Positions 1 to 7,727 of a DNA stretch of 56,636 bases are shown here, piece after piece; within the stretch, counting starts at the first letter, position 1; each line of letters begins with the position of its first letter. Source of the stretch: Desulfobulbus propionicus (GTDB lineage Bacteria; Desulfobacterota; Desulfobulbia; Desulfobulbales; Desulfobulbaceae); contig PDQK01000031.1 in NCBI GenBank assembly GCA_002746685.1, positions 1-56,636 of the forward strand, given 5' to 3'. Position numbers and translations under genes: made by a program. The notes beneath the pieces were generated by a model that did no database searches, was not told the origin of the DNA, and was given only the letters and a program-made list of their open reading frames with translations.

Positions 1-81
1 CCTACAGCAAATACTTTGGCCGATTATACCGCGCTGCTGCCGTGGAACGTAACCCTTGAGAAAGACTCCTGCAAGGTGTAG
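1..81 (+). CDS. 3' end of an unidentified protein (partial)
   Basis: Frame 1 from the window edge is open for 26 codons and ends at a TAG at 79-81. The visible C-terminus includes the residues YTALLPWNV and ends DSCKV, which reads like coding sequence. It is too short to assign to a family. The gene would be convergent with the U32-family gene that follows on the other strand. No terminator hairpin is obvious between them. Confidence 0.3.
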   Translation, partial: PTANTLADYTALLPWNVTLEKDSCKV

Positions 82-153
82 GTCGTTTGGCGCTTACCTT
101 TTCAGAAATTTGTGTTCAGCTTCACTTTTACCCTTTATGAACACTCTCTGAAA

Positions 154-2403
154 TCAAGCCAACAACTTGTTATAATTCCCTAAAAGTGGTTTACTCATCC
201 GGCTTTCACCCCGTAACCAATCTCCAGTTTCCTTCAGCTCTCTATGGAGGGGGCCACCGCTGAGATCCATGATAAAATAGCCAACCCCAGCATCAGCCAA
301 TTCACCCAAATGCTCTAACAAGACAAAAGGTTGATTTGAGCGAACATAGGTAAGCTCATCCTGACGTTTAATGTGGAACTGTTCTCCTTTAGGGCTGATA
401 ATCTGCTTTCTGGTTTGGAGATGAGCAGCGTCAAGTTTTGCAGTAAAGAGAGGGAGCTTACCATATACATACATACCAACTCCCATTTCTTCCCTTCTCT
501 TTCCCTGCTCGAGCTGCATCTGCCAAGCCTTAAGCGCATGTTGCAGTGTATCACGATCTGTTTCAAGAGAGAACTGTACCCCATCAAAATCATGCTGCTT
601 AAAAAGTCCCAGAGCAGCGCTGTTAAGGCAGTTATTGGTATAATCGCCATATAGAACGACCTGCTCCTGCTTTTCAAAGAGCAGCTTTTGCGAGATATGA
701 CAGAGCTGGAAGCTGCAAAACCCCAAGCTAAGCAATGTATTCACTGCCTGTTCAAACCAGTTTAGATTTTTTTCATGAATGACAGGAGGTAAGGCCCATA
801 CAAGATTGGGAAAGATTTTCACTGCTTTTCTCCCCAGAGCTGCAACCTGCTCCACAACCTGGCCGGACAAAGGAACAAGAATTTTCTCAGGCCGGACAGG
901 ATAGCGCACCTTTCTTGGGGGTAAACCAGCAAATCGAATCCACCACTGATAGGGTGAACTGCTGCGCTGCTTCAAGGCTTTTCTTTTTCCCAAGTTACCG
1001 CTTCTTATGTCACGTCCTTTGGTATTGCTCCACCCTATATTGCGCAACGCCTGAGCAACAACCCTTGTATCCGGCTGCAACACCACCTTATCGGACTTAT
1101 TCATGGAGATTCCGGCTCCTTTCTCCTTTTTCCTACTCGTGCTGGAATCTACTTTAAAGAGTAATCCGCCGCTGCTCTTACGCCTCTTCTTTTGGAAAAA
1201 AGGGCAATCAATGGTCACAATCTGCCCTTTTGCAGCGTGTTGAATCATTCCTTTTTTGGAGCGCAGATGCTGGAGGGTAAAGCTCTCCCTGATGTCATTT
1301 GACTCATCCTGAAAGCGAAGCCGGTCACCTACCTGTACCGAACATCTGAGCTGAACAGAGAGTCTATTTTGAGGCTGCCGATCCTTCGTACCCGACTTCA
1401 GGATTCTCCCTTTTCCGGCAAAGACACCAGCAACACCAAGCAGATGCGGCCTAATAACATCCCCATGATTTTGAGTAAAAAAACCGCTGGTTCGAGTTCT
1501 TCCCATGGCCTGATTCAGCAACTGTTCAGCCTCTTGCTGGACCTTTTTCTGCTCTTCTGGAGTTCCCTGAAGATTATCCAGACAAAGTCGATATGCCCGT
1601 ACGGTGTTCCTTACATATTCAGCAGATTTAAGGCGGCCTTCAATTTTAAGGCTTGCAACGCCCATATGTTCAAGCCGGGACAAAAAAGAAATCCCGCATA
1701 AATCATTCATAGAAAAGAGAAACTGCCCCTGATCGGTTTTCTTTCCTCCTCTTCCCTGCCCACTCTGGAGTCGATAGAGCCTTCGGCATGGTTGGACACA
1801 TTCTCCCCGCAGACTGGATTTCCCCCCATGCATACTGGAAAAAAGACACAGTCCGGAATAACTGAAACACATGGCTCCATGGATGAATATTTCCAGCTCT
1901 GCATTACTCTTTTTCGATATAGTCTGGATCTCGTCCAAAGAGAGTTCGCGGGCCAGGACCACCCGGTCAAACCCAAGGTCGGTTAAAAAATCAGCACCTA
2001 ATGAGTTATGGAGAGTAAGGAGTGTTGACGCATGCAAAGGCAAGGCAGGGAAATAACGTTTGGCAAGGTGAAAGAGCCCTAAATCCTGGATGATCAAGGC
2101 GTCAGGAGCTATCTGCTCCAGAACAGATAAACATTCAACCGCACGCCCCAACTCCTGCTCCTTAACCAAGCTGTTCATGGCGATATACATTCGTTTGCCA
2201 GCCTTACGTGCATAATTGGTCAACGCTGCGATATCTTTAAGTGAAAAATCACGCTTTAACGCCCGGGCATTAAAACCTGGTGCTCCAACATATACAGCAT
2301 CAGCACCTTCTTCCAGCGCTGCTTCAAAAGCTGCAAAAGTACCTGCAGGAGCCAGCAGTTCCATGGAGCTTTTCTTTCTATCTTGCTCAGCGGAGGGTGT
2401 CAT
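154..2403 (-). CDS. Peptidase U32 family protein (RlhA/YdcP-like, with DUF3656-type C-terminal part)
   Basis: This is a 749-residue member of the U32 'collagenase-like' family. It begins its domain with MELLAPAGT at residue 14, followed by GADAVYVGAPGFNAR, and has the cysteine-rich signature GAMCFSYSGLC...RGECVQPCRRLY around residues 175-210. Members with a long extra C-terminal domain resemble E. coli RlhA, which hydroxylates 23S rRNA C2501, so an RNA-modification role is more likely than proteolysis. This is inference from the family. The start is uncertain. The upstream ATG at 2403 and the internal ATG at 2364 both lack a strong ribosome-binding site, and homology starts at the second. It is the last gene of a minus-strand run that begins with hslR. 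Confidence 0.85.
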   Translation of the reverse strand: MTPSAEQDRKKSSMELLAPAGTFAAFEAALEEGADAVYVGAPGFNARALKRDFSLKDIAALTNYARKAGKRMYIAMNSLVKEQELGRAVECLSVLEQIAPDALIIQDLGLFHLAKRYFPALPLHASTLLTLHNSLGADFLTDLGFDRVVLARELSLDEIQTISKKSNAELEIFIHGAMCFSYSGLCLFSSMHGGKSSLRGECVQPCRRLYRLQSGQGRGGKKTDQGQFLFSMNDLCGISFLSRLEHMGVASLKIEGRLKSAEYVRNTVRAYRLCLDNLQGTPEEQKKVQQEAEQLLNQAMGRTRTSGFFTQNHGDVIRPHLLGVAGVFAGKGRILKSGTKDRQPQNRLSVQLRCSVQVGDRLRFQDESNDIRESFTLQHLRSKKGMIQHAAKGQIVTIDCPFFQKKRRKSSGGLLFKVDSSTSRKKEKGAGISMNKSDKVVLQPDTRVVAQALRNIGWSNTKGRDIRSGNLGKRKALKQRSSSPYQWWIRFAGLPPRKVRYPVRPEKILVPLSGQVVEQVAALGRKAVKIFPNLVWALPPVIHEKNLNWFEQAVNTLLSLGFCSFQLCHISQKLLFEKQEQVVLYGDYTNNCLNSAALGLFKQHDFDGVQFSLETDRDTLQHALKAWQMQLEQGKRREEMGVGMYVYGKLPLFTAKLDAAHLQTRKQIISPKGEQFHIKRQDELTYVRSNQPFVLLEHLGELADAGVGYFIMDLSGGPLHRELKETGDWLRGESRMSKPLLGNYNKLLA

Positions 2404-2456
2404 AAAAGGAGGGCAGTAGGTGATGAGGATGAAAACAATGGGGTATCAACAGCACG

Positions 2457-3923
2457 TTACTCGGACGTACCAAGCAAAAGCGGCTGAATATCCACTGGAG
2501 GTAACGGCAAAATAAAATAAAAATTATTTCCTTGGGGTGTTGGCTCATATCCCACCTCACCACCATGCATTTCCACAACGTGACGAATAAACGACAGCCC
2601 GTGTCCGGTTCCAGGTATATGATCACTTTCATCCCCACGGACACCTTCACGAAAGAGTTTATTTCCCTGTTCAAAGCTCATTTGTGGGCCAGTGGTAAAC
2701 ACGTTAAACTTGATACTGTTGTACCCATACTCAGGGTAGTTCGTCAATATATCGCGACCATAGGCCATGGCTTTACGCGCGATTCCCTGGTGATCAATGA
2801 CCTCCTGGGTATACTTGGCTGCGTTGGAGAAGAAATTAGCATAGACCTGGGCAAGCAAGCCTATATCCACATAAATGGGAATCTCCTCAGCTATCATATT
2901 CTGTGGTTTTTCAATAGCCACACTGGCCGCGTGCAACCTGCCAGCATAGTGCTCCAGTTGGGGTAAAATGACCTCTTTTTCAATGAAACACTTCTTGGGG
3001 TGGAGCACAAGATGCCCTCGCTCAAAATGTTCTTTTCTGAACAAACTCTCTAAAAACAGACTGGTATTGGAATGGTGCTTAACCATTTCCTGCTGATAGT
3101 ATAACAAGCTCCCTTGCAACTCTTTTAACCCGTCGCAACATTGCTGGCACTCTTGCTCACCGGGGGAACCTGCAGCGGCTTTAACCATCTGGTCATGGAG
3201 AATGGTCATTTGCTCTATTTTTTTTCGCAGCTGGTTAAAAAGATGCCTGAAGTGCATGTTGGGCACAATAATGTTGTGCTCAATGTCAACCACCAGGGAG
3301 TTGATAAATTTCAGATGCTCCACATTTTGACGGGCCATGAGCCTGTTATCCAGGTTATAGCCGATCCGGTTGGCATATTTGCTGAAGAAAAATTTATCCG
3401 CACTGGATAAGTGTTCCACACTTTTAACCTCATACATGCCCAATATCGGCCCATCACCGCACGAGCCGTTCATCTCATTCCACAAGGTGGTCTGACGTTC
3501 CTGGGCCCGAGAGGATGTTCCTGTGGATTGAGGTTGAAATGGCTGTTTGCTATAGATGGGAATAACATAAGAGTCTGCCATTTCATAAGGGCCTTCATCC
3601 ATCTGCACAGGGTAGGCTGAAGGCTCAGGTGTATCAAGCACCCCACGTTCACTTGAACATACCAACAAGAGCTCCTTTTCTTCTCCCTGACAGAGGTACA
3701 ACGCATTGTGCATGCCCAACATGGTGTAGGGTACAGCAACACATACCCGATAAAAATCTTCCAGGCTGTCATACTCCTGGGTAAGATCAAAAAACGCTTT
3801 CAGAAAATCGTTATGCTGCTGGGAAAAATTATACGTCTTGTAGCTGACAGCTTTCTCATCAACACGCCTGCATACCGGTTGCAGGTCAGTTGGTATCTGG
3901 GACAAGTGATCTGAAGAGCTCAT
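2457..3923 (-). CDS. Cytoplasmic sensor histidine kinase, divergent H-box
   Basis: The protein has 488 residues and no membrane segment. The N-terminal half (about 40-180) looks GAF-like. The putative phosphoacceptor is His216 in the sequence VVDIEHNIIVPNM, an unusual H-box. The C-terminal third carries a HATPase_c fold, with an N-box-like FFSNAAKYTQE and a G-box GTGHGLSFIRHVVEMHGGEVGY near 440-465. It would autophosphorylate and pass phosphate to an unlinked response regulator, since none is adjacent. The gene lies 36 bp downstream of pyrR and 53 bp upstream of the U32 gene on the same strand, so it is probably co-transcribed with nucleotide-synthesis genes. Its ligand is unknown. Confidence 0.8.
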   Translation of the reverse strand: MSSSDHLSQIPTDLQPVCRRVDEKAVSYKTYNFSQQHNDFLKAFFDLTQEYDSLEDFYRVCVAVPYTMLGMHNALYLCQGEEKELLLVCSSERGVLDTPEPSAYPVQMDEGPYEMADSYVIPIYSKQPFQPQSTGTSSRAQERQTTLWNEMNGSCGDGPILGMYEVKSVEHLSSADKFFFSKYANRIGYNLDNRLMARQNVEHLKFINSLVVDIEHNIIVPNMHFRHLFNQLRKKIEQMTILHDQMVKAAAGSPGEQECQQCCDGLKELQGSLLYYQQEMVKHHSNTSLFLESLFRKEHFERGHLVLHPKKCFIEKEVILPQLEHYAGRLHAASVAIEKPQNMIAEEIPIYVDIGLLAQVYANFFSNAAKYTQEVIDHQGIARKAMAYGRDILTNYPEYGYNSIKFNVFTTGPQMSFEQGNKLFREGVRGDESDHIPGTGHGLSFIRHVVEMHGGEVGYEPTPQGNNFYFILPLPPVDIQPLLLGTSE

Positions 3924-3959
3924 GAGCAGGTAGAAAATATGCGTAATTGACCAGCGAGT

Positions 3960-4493
3960 TCAGCGCAGGGAAAGGATAACCTGGTTGCACTGGCTGTTTT
4001 CCATAAGCAGCACATCAACACGTTCCTGATCAGCCACATTAATCCTGGTGCCGACAAAATCGGGCTGAACAGGAAGCTCCCGTCCTCCTCGGTCCACCAA
4101 AACGGCAAGCTGAATGGACTTTGGGCGTCCGTAATCCATAATTGCGTCCATGGCGGCACGGATGGTTCTGCCAGTGAAAATAACATCATCAACCAACACC
4201 ACATTACAGTCTTCCAGGGGAAAATCAATGGCAGACTTCTTGACGATCGGATTCTGTGAGACCAAGCTCCAGTCATCACGGTACAAGGTAATATCAAGAC
4301 TCCCTGTGGGCAGTGCAACCTGCTCATGCTCTACAATGCGGTTATGAATCCGCTGGGCAAGAAAAGCCCCTCCGGTGTGGATGCCAACCAACGCAAGTTG
4401 CTCAATTCCGTGGTTACGTTCAACAATCTCCAGGCTGATTCGATCCAGGCTTCGGTCAATATCCCTTTCGGTCATCAAAATATGTTCAGCCAT
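3960..4493 (-). CDS. pyrR: PyrR: pyrimidine operon regulator / uracil phosphoribosyltransferase
   Basis: The 177-residue protein matches PyrR, a type I phosphoribosyltransferase that in many bacteria binds pyr mRNA and has uracil phosphoribosyltransferase activity. The PRPP-binding motif VVLVDDVIFTGRTIRAA lies at residues 98-114, and LVDRGGRELPVQPDFVG is the typical PyrR C-terminal segment. Its ATG directly follows the purN stop codon (TAAATG), implying translational coupling. The genes around it are purine genes rather than pyr genes, so whether it regulates RNA here or acts only as an enzyme cannot be told from the sequence. Confidence 0.92.
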   Translation of the reverse strand: MAEHILMTERDIDRSLDRISLEIVERNHGIEQLALVGIHTGGAFLAQRIHNRIVEHEQVALPTGSLDITLYRDDWSLVSQNPIVKKSAIDFPLEDCNVVLVDDVIFTGRTIRAAMDAIMDYGRPKSIQLAVLVDRGGRELPVQPDFVGTRINVADQERVDVLLMENSQCNQVILSLR

Positions 4494-5072
4494 TTATACA
4501 CCCCGCTCCCAGAAAAACGTGCATCCCTTTTCCCCGACCAAGTTGATGGCAGCCGGAAACGCTTCACATTCGACGGCAAACACCTTTTCTGCAATATCAT
4601 CGGGGGTGTCATCATAATCCAGTGTCACACATTGTTGGAGCACGATGGGCCCCTGATCATATTCCTCATTGGCAAAATGAACCGTACAACCACTCACTGT
4701 ACACCCCTTTGCCTTGACTGCCTCATGCACATGGTGACCATAAAACCCCTTCCCGCAAAAGGAGGGGATCAGGGCGGGATGGATATTAAGCACAGCCTGC
4801 TCAAGTCCACGAGGTGGTGTGTACAGCTTGAGGTAGCCAGCCAAGATAACAAGATCCACCTCATAGTCTTCCAAAACTTGATTAATGGCCTCATTCTCCG
4901 CTGCAAAAAAAGCGGGATATCCATATTTTTTTGCTTTTTCCAGCCCCAGGGCTGAAGCAACGTTGGAGACAACCACCTGGATTTCAGCGTTTAACGAACC
5001 ATTTTCAATTCTCTGATGAAAGTTATCCAGCGTCCGTCCACTGCCAGATAAGAGCACCGCAATTTTCAGCAT
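4494..5072 (-). CDS. purN: Phosphoribosylglycinamide formyltransferase
   Basis: This 192-residue enzyme transfers a formyl group from 10-formyl-tetrahydrofolate to GAR, the third step of purine synthesis. It shows the family features VLLSGSGRTLDNF at the N-terminus (phosphate loop), LAGYLKLYTP, NIHPALIPSF with the catalytic Asn-His, and CTVHFANEEYDQGPIV with the catalytic Asp. Length is slightly below the usual 200-215. The start codon shares one base with the stop of the upstream cyclohydrolase gene (TAATG), so the two are translationally coupled. Confidence 0.95.
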   Translation of the reverse strand: MLKIAVLLSGSGRTLDNFHQRIENGSLNAEIQVVVSNVASALGLEKAKKYGYPAFFAAENEAINQVLEDYEVDLVILAGYLKLYTPPRGLEQAVLNIHPALIPSFCGKGFYGHHVHEAVKAKGCTVSGCTVHFANEEYDQGPIVLQQCVTLDYDDTPDDIAEKVFAVECEAFPAAINLVGEKGCTFFWERGV

Positions 5073-5695
5073 TACTTCTCTCCGGAAAAAAATACTTCGC
5101 CAGCAGGATCAACCTGTTCCAGCCAGGCAGAGATGGCCTTATCATAGGCATTGGTCAAAGCAAAGACCTTTTTAGCTAGATTAAAACGGGTCTTCAAAGT
5201 GGTGTTTTTATACTGCTTCAGTTCGCTCAGTACCAGGGAGTAATCAGCAGGATCCACAATGACAGTCACATCCTGGAAATTTTTAGCAGAAGCACGTAAA
5301 AGCGTTGGGCCACCAATATCAATATTTTCAATGGCATCAATAAAGTTACAGTCGCCACTGGCTACAGTTTTTTCAAAAGCATAGAGGTTAACGGCTACAA
5401 TATCAATGGGTTGCAGTCCCTGCTCCTCACATTGGGCGATATGGTCGGGGTTGCTCCGCTGATGAAGAATACCGCCATGCACCTTGGGATGCAGGGTTTT
5501 TACTCGTCCGTCAAGCATTTCAGGGAAGCCGGTGAATTCCGACACATCGGTAACAGGTAATCCGCTTTCACGAAGTTTCTTTGCTGTCCCCCCGGTGGAA
5601 AGTATCTCAATGCCGAGCTGGGCTAAAGCTGTAGCAAAATCTTCGATCCCGCTTTTGTCTGTAAGGCTAATCAAAGCTCTTTCTGCAGGTTGCAT
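5072..5695 (-). CDS. purH: Stand-alone IMP cyclohydrolase (N-terminal domain of PurH only)
   Basis: The 207 residues correspond to the MGS-like IMP cyclohydrolase domain, which closes FAICAR to IMP. Diagnostic stretches are STGGT (33-37), [20 protein letters not shown] (56-75) and [14 protein letters not shown] (126-139). Standard PurH is about 510-530 residues with a C-terminal AICAR formyltransferase. That domain is absent here, and the reading frame stops cleanly at a TAATG junction with purN. The short form is therefore a genuine gene architecture rather than a frameshift remnant. AICAR formylation must be done by a gene outside the window, either a separate formyltransferase domain protein or PurP. 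Confidence 0.92.
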   Translation of the reverse strand: MQPAERALISLTDKSGIEDFATALAQLGIEILSTGGTAKKLRESGLPVTDVSEFTGFPEMLDGRVKTLHPKVHGGILHQRSNPDHIAQCEEQGLQPIDIVAVNLYAFEKTVASGDCNFIDAIENIDIGGPTLLRASAKNFQDVTVIVDPADYSLVLSELKQYKNTTLKTRFNLAKKVFALTNAYDKAISAWLEQVDPAGEVFFSGEK

Positions 5696-5740
5696 ATCTC
5701 TATCTCCTTAAAGACCTGTTGAGTTGTATTGCTGTTCAGG

Positions 5741-6121
5741 TCAATGTTTCTTTAAAAATTCTCGGATTTTTCGCCGTTCCCGCTTATCAGGTCGTCTATC
5801 AGGTTTTGTGGCAGGAGCTCGAATTAACCGGCGTTCTTCCCGCATCTGCTCGCGCTTTACAATGGAATCGGGATGTTCCTCATACATTTGCCGGGCCACG
5901 TTGGCAGGCCCTCTGCGGTCACGTAATTGTACAATGGTGACTGTAAAGGTTAACGCCCCTTTGGTGATCTCAAGCTCATCACTGACCTGCACAGCCCTGG
6001 CGGCCTTAACCCGTTGCCCGTTTACATGAACATGCCCGCCGCTTACAGCCTTGGAGGCCAGCGATCGGGTTTTAAAAAACCGCGCTGCCCAGAGCCACTT
6101 GTCAACTCGAACCTTTTCCAC
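5741..6121 (-). CDS. hslR: S4-domain RNA-binding protein, Hsp15/HslR family
   Basis: The 126-residue basic protein opens with VRVDKWLWAARFFKTRSLA, the typical start of an S4 RNA-binding domain of the Hsp15 family, and continues with GHVHVNGQRVKAARAVQVSDEL. The C-terminal third is very rich in Arg and Lys, including DRRPDKRERRKIREFLKKH. E. coli Hsp15 binds stalled 50S subunits carrying nascent chains and helps recycle them. It is the first gene of the minus-strand run and lies 45 bp upstream of the cyclohydrolase gene. Its promoter should be in the 98-bp gap shared with the divergent folE2. Confidence 0.9.
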   Translation of the reverse strand: MEKVRVDKWLWAARFFKTRSLASKAVSGGHVHVNGQRVKAARAVQVSDELEITKGALTFTVTIVQLRDRRGPANVARQMYEEHPDSIVKREQMREERRLIRAPATKPDRRPDKRERRKIREFLKKH

Positions 6122-6219
6122 CTGAAACCCGCTGTTAAGAAATAATTAAAAGATAGAAATTTACCACATTTTCAGTTATCCATCAAATAAAGAACAAACG
6201 TGCTCCTGAGGCTATCACC

Positions 6220-7038
6220 ATGGTCCAGGTATTTCTCGCGCACCATTTCAATTATCACTACCAACAACTCTTTCAATACTTGGAATACCAATTTTTTATG
6301 AGCGTTCAATCCATCGGGATTCACAAAATCAGCCATCCCATCACCATTACCACTAAATCAGGGGCCTCTCAAAAAACAATTGCCAACCTGGATATTGCTC
6401 TTTCCCATTCATCCGTATCAGGAAAATCGTGCATGGCAATGCTATTTCCATTGCTGGCCAAATACACAGAAAACATGCAACCAAAAAATATTTCTGAACT
6501 CCTGCTGAAAATGACTGGTATAGTAGATGCTGCGGACATTCGACTGCAGATAAGCTTTCCATATTTTGTCGACAAAATTGCCCCGGTTTCAGGAACCAGA
6601 AGTCTCATGGACTATCAGTGCACTGTAATTGGTCAGACAAGCACCGACTCACCACCGCTGATATCTGTTTGTGTCCCTGTGACAACGTTATGCCCCTGCT
6701 CCAAAGAGATAAGCGAAGGCGGTGCCCACAATCAACGAGCAGAAATCACCCTAACCCTTCAATCTGAGCTACCCATTTGGCTGGAAGATCTCATCGCTCT
6801 GGTAGAAGCATGCGGATCATCCCAACTTTTTTCACTGCTTAAACGGCCAGATGAAAAATATGTCACTGAAAAAGCCTATGAAAATCCGTTATTTGTTGAA
6901 GATGTTGCCAGGATGGTTGCCTTAAGAGCCAAACAACTGGAAGGAACACAGTGGTTCTCTGTGAGCGTAGAAAGCTTTGAGTCGATCCACAATCATAGTG
7001 CGTACGCCTATATTGACAGCAGTGATTTGCACTGTTGA
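6220..7038 (+). CDS. folE2: GTP cyclohydrolase FolE2 (type IB)
   Basis: The protein belongs to the COG1469 FolE2/MptA family, which converts GTP to 7,8-dihydroneopterin triphosphate for folate synthesis as a metal-dependent alternative to FolE. Key residues are in VTTLCPCSKEIS (Cys158, Cys160) and GGAHNQRAEI (His170), with ESFESIHNHSAYA near the C-terminus. The ATG at 6220 has a CTGAGG ribosome-binding site at a good distance. The first 26 residues are not family-like and are rich in aromatic and His residues. An internal ATG at 6298 would start where homology starts but has no ribosome-binding site. No other folate gene is adjacent. Confidence 0.93.
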   Translation: MVQVFLAHHFNYHYQQLFQYLEYQFFMSVQSIGIHKISHPITITTKSGASQKTIANLDIALSHSSVSGKSCMAMLFPLLAKYTENMQPKNISELLLKMTGIVDAADIRLQISFPYFVDKIAPVSGTRSLMDYQCTVIGQTSTDSPPLISVCVPVTTLCPCSKEISEGGAHNQRAEITLTLQSELPIWLEDLIALVEACGSSQLFSLLKRPDEKYVTEKAYENPLFVEDVARMVALRAKQLEGTQWFSVSVESFESIHNHSAYAYIDSSDLHC

Positions 7039-7208
7039 GTATCCTTGAATTACCACAATAAAGCGTCCCGCAACTTTTTCGACCCAATGCTTAAGCGTGC
7101 AGGCTACACTTCGCTTGCTGAGCGCCCGAATACTTTTCATTCAATCTTAAGGAGATCCGTGATAACATTGCAGTAGATATTTCCAGGATTACACAACCAG
7201 AGGAAAAC

Positions 7209-7643
7209 ATGAACATCGACCTTCGCAGATCAGCCAGGAAGAATGACTATCTTCCCATTAGTGTTAATGCAGTAAATGGGGTGGATGGCTCTTTAATCAG
7301 CGGCCCCTTTTCCAGCCGAATTATTGATTTATCCACCCATGGCGCTTGCCTGCTCATGACCCAGGTACTCAAAGAAAGATATCACGTTTTTCACTCCACC
7401 CAGGAAAATCAATCTTATCTGCTCCAACTTGTGCTGAATATCCCTCCCACCTTGATTGATTATACCATAGATACCCGACCGGTCTGGTTTGACTCTCACC
7501 GTCAGAAGGGGATCAATGCGTTCAAGCTGGGAGTGGAATTTCTGGTCAGCCCTCAAGGCAAAAAAATGAAAAAAATTCAGACTGCTGTTGCCCGCAACCA
7601 AAAGGCGCGAGGCTCTTGGTGGACAAAGGCTTCCAGCGAGTAA
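7209..7643 (+). CDS. PilZ-domain protein
   Basis: This 144-residue protein has PilZ-like features: an N-terminal arginine cluster (NIDLRRSARKN) resembling the RxxxR c-di-GMP-binding loop, RIIDLSTHGACLL resembling the DxSxxG motif, and FKLGVEFL at the end of the barrel. If the assignment is right it is a c-di-GMP effector without any attached output domain. The start is supported by AGAGGAAAAC before the ATG. It ends just before, or overlaps, the start region of the selenoprotein-like gene, so both may be on one transcript. Confidence 0.7.
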   Translation: MNIDLRRSARKNDYLPISVNAVNGVDGSLISGPFSSRIIDLSTHGACLLMTQVLKERYHVFHSTQENQSYLLQLVLNIPPTLIDYTIDTRPVWFDSHRQKGINAFKLGVEFLVSPQGKKMKKIQTAVARNQKARGSWWTKASSE

Positions 7644-7664
7644 TACAACTACACACCGACGTAT

Positions 7665-7727
7665 CAATGACCTATTCGTTTTTACCAATGACCTATTCGT
7701 TTTTAACAATGACCTATTCGTTTTTAC
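7665..7727 (+). repeat. Three tandem 21-bp repeats, each carrying an in-frame ATG
   Basis: Three copies of a 21-base unit beginning CAATGACCTATTCG start at 7665, 7686 and 7707. Each encodes MTYSFL plus one variable residue and contributes an in-frame ATG (7667, 7688, 7709). Copies differ only at the last base or so. The repeat covers the translation start and the n-region of the signal peptide of the following gene. Copy-number change by slippage would keep the frame but alter the length of the N-terminus. Confidence 0.9.

Noticed and set aside
7159..7176. Five-codon GTG-started frame after a perfect AAGGAG before the PilZ gene
   Set aside because: Too short to support as a gene. The Shine-Dalgarno-like sequence may be chance.
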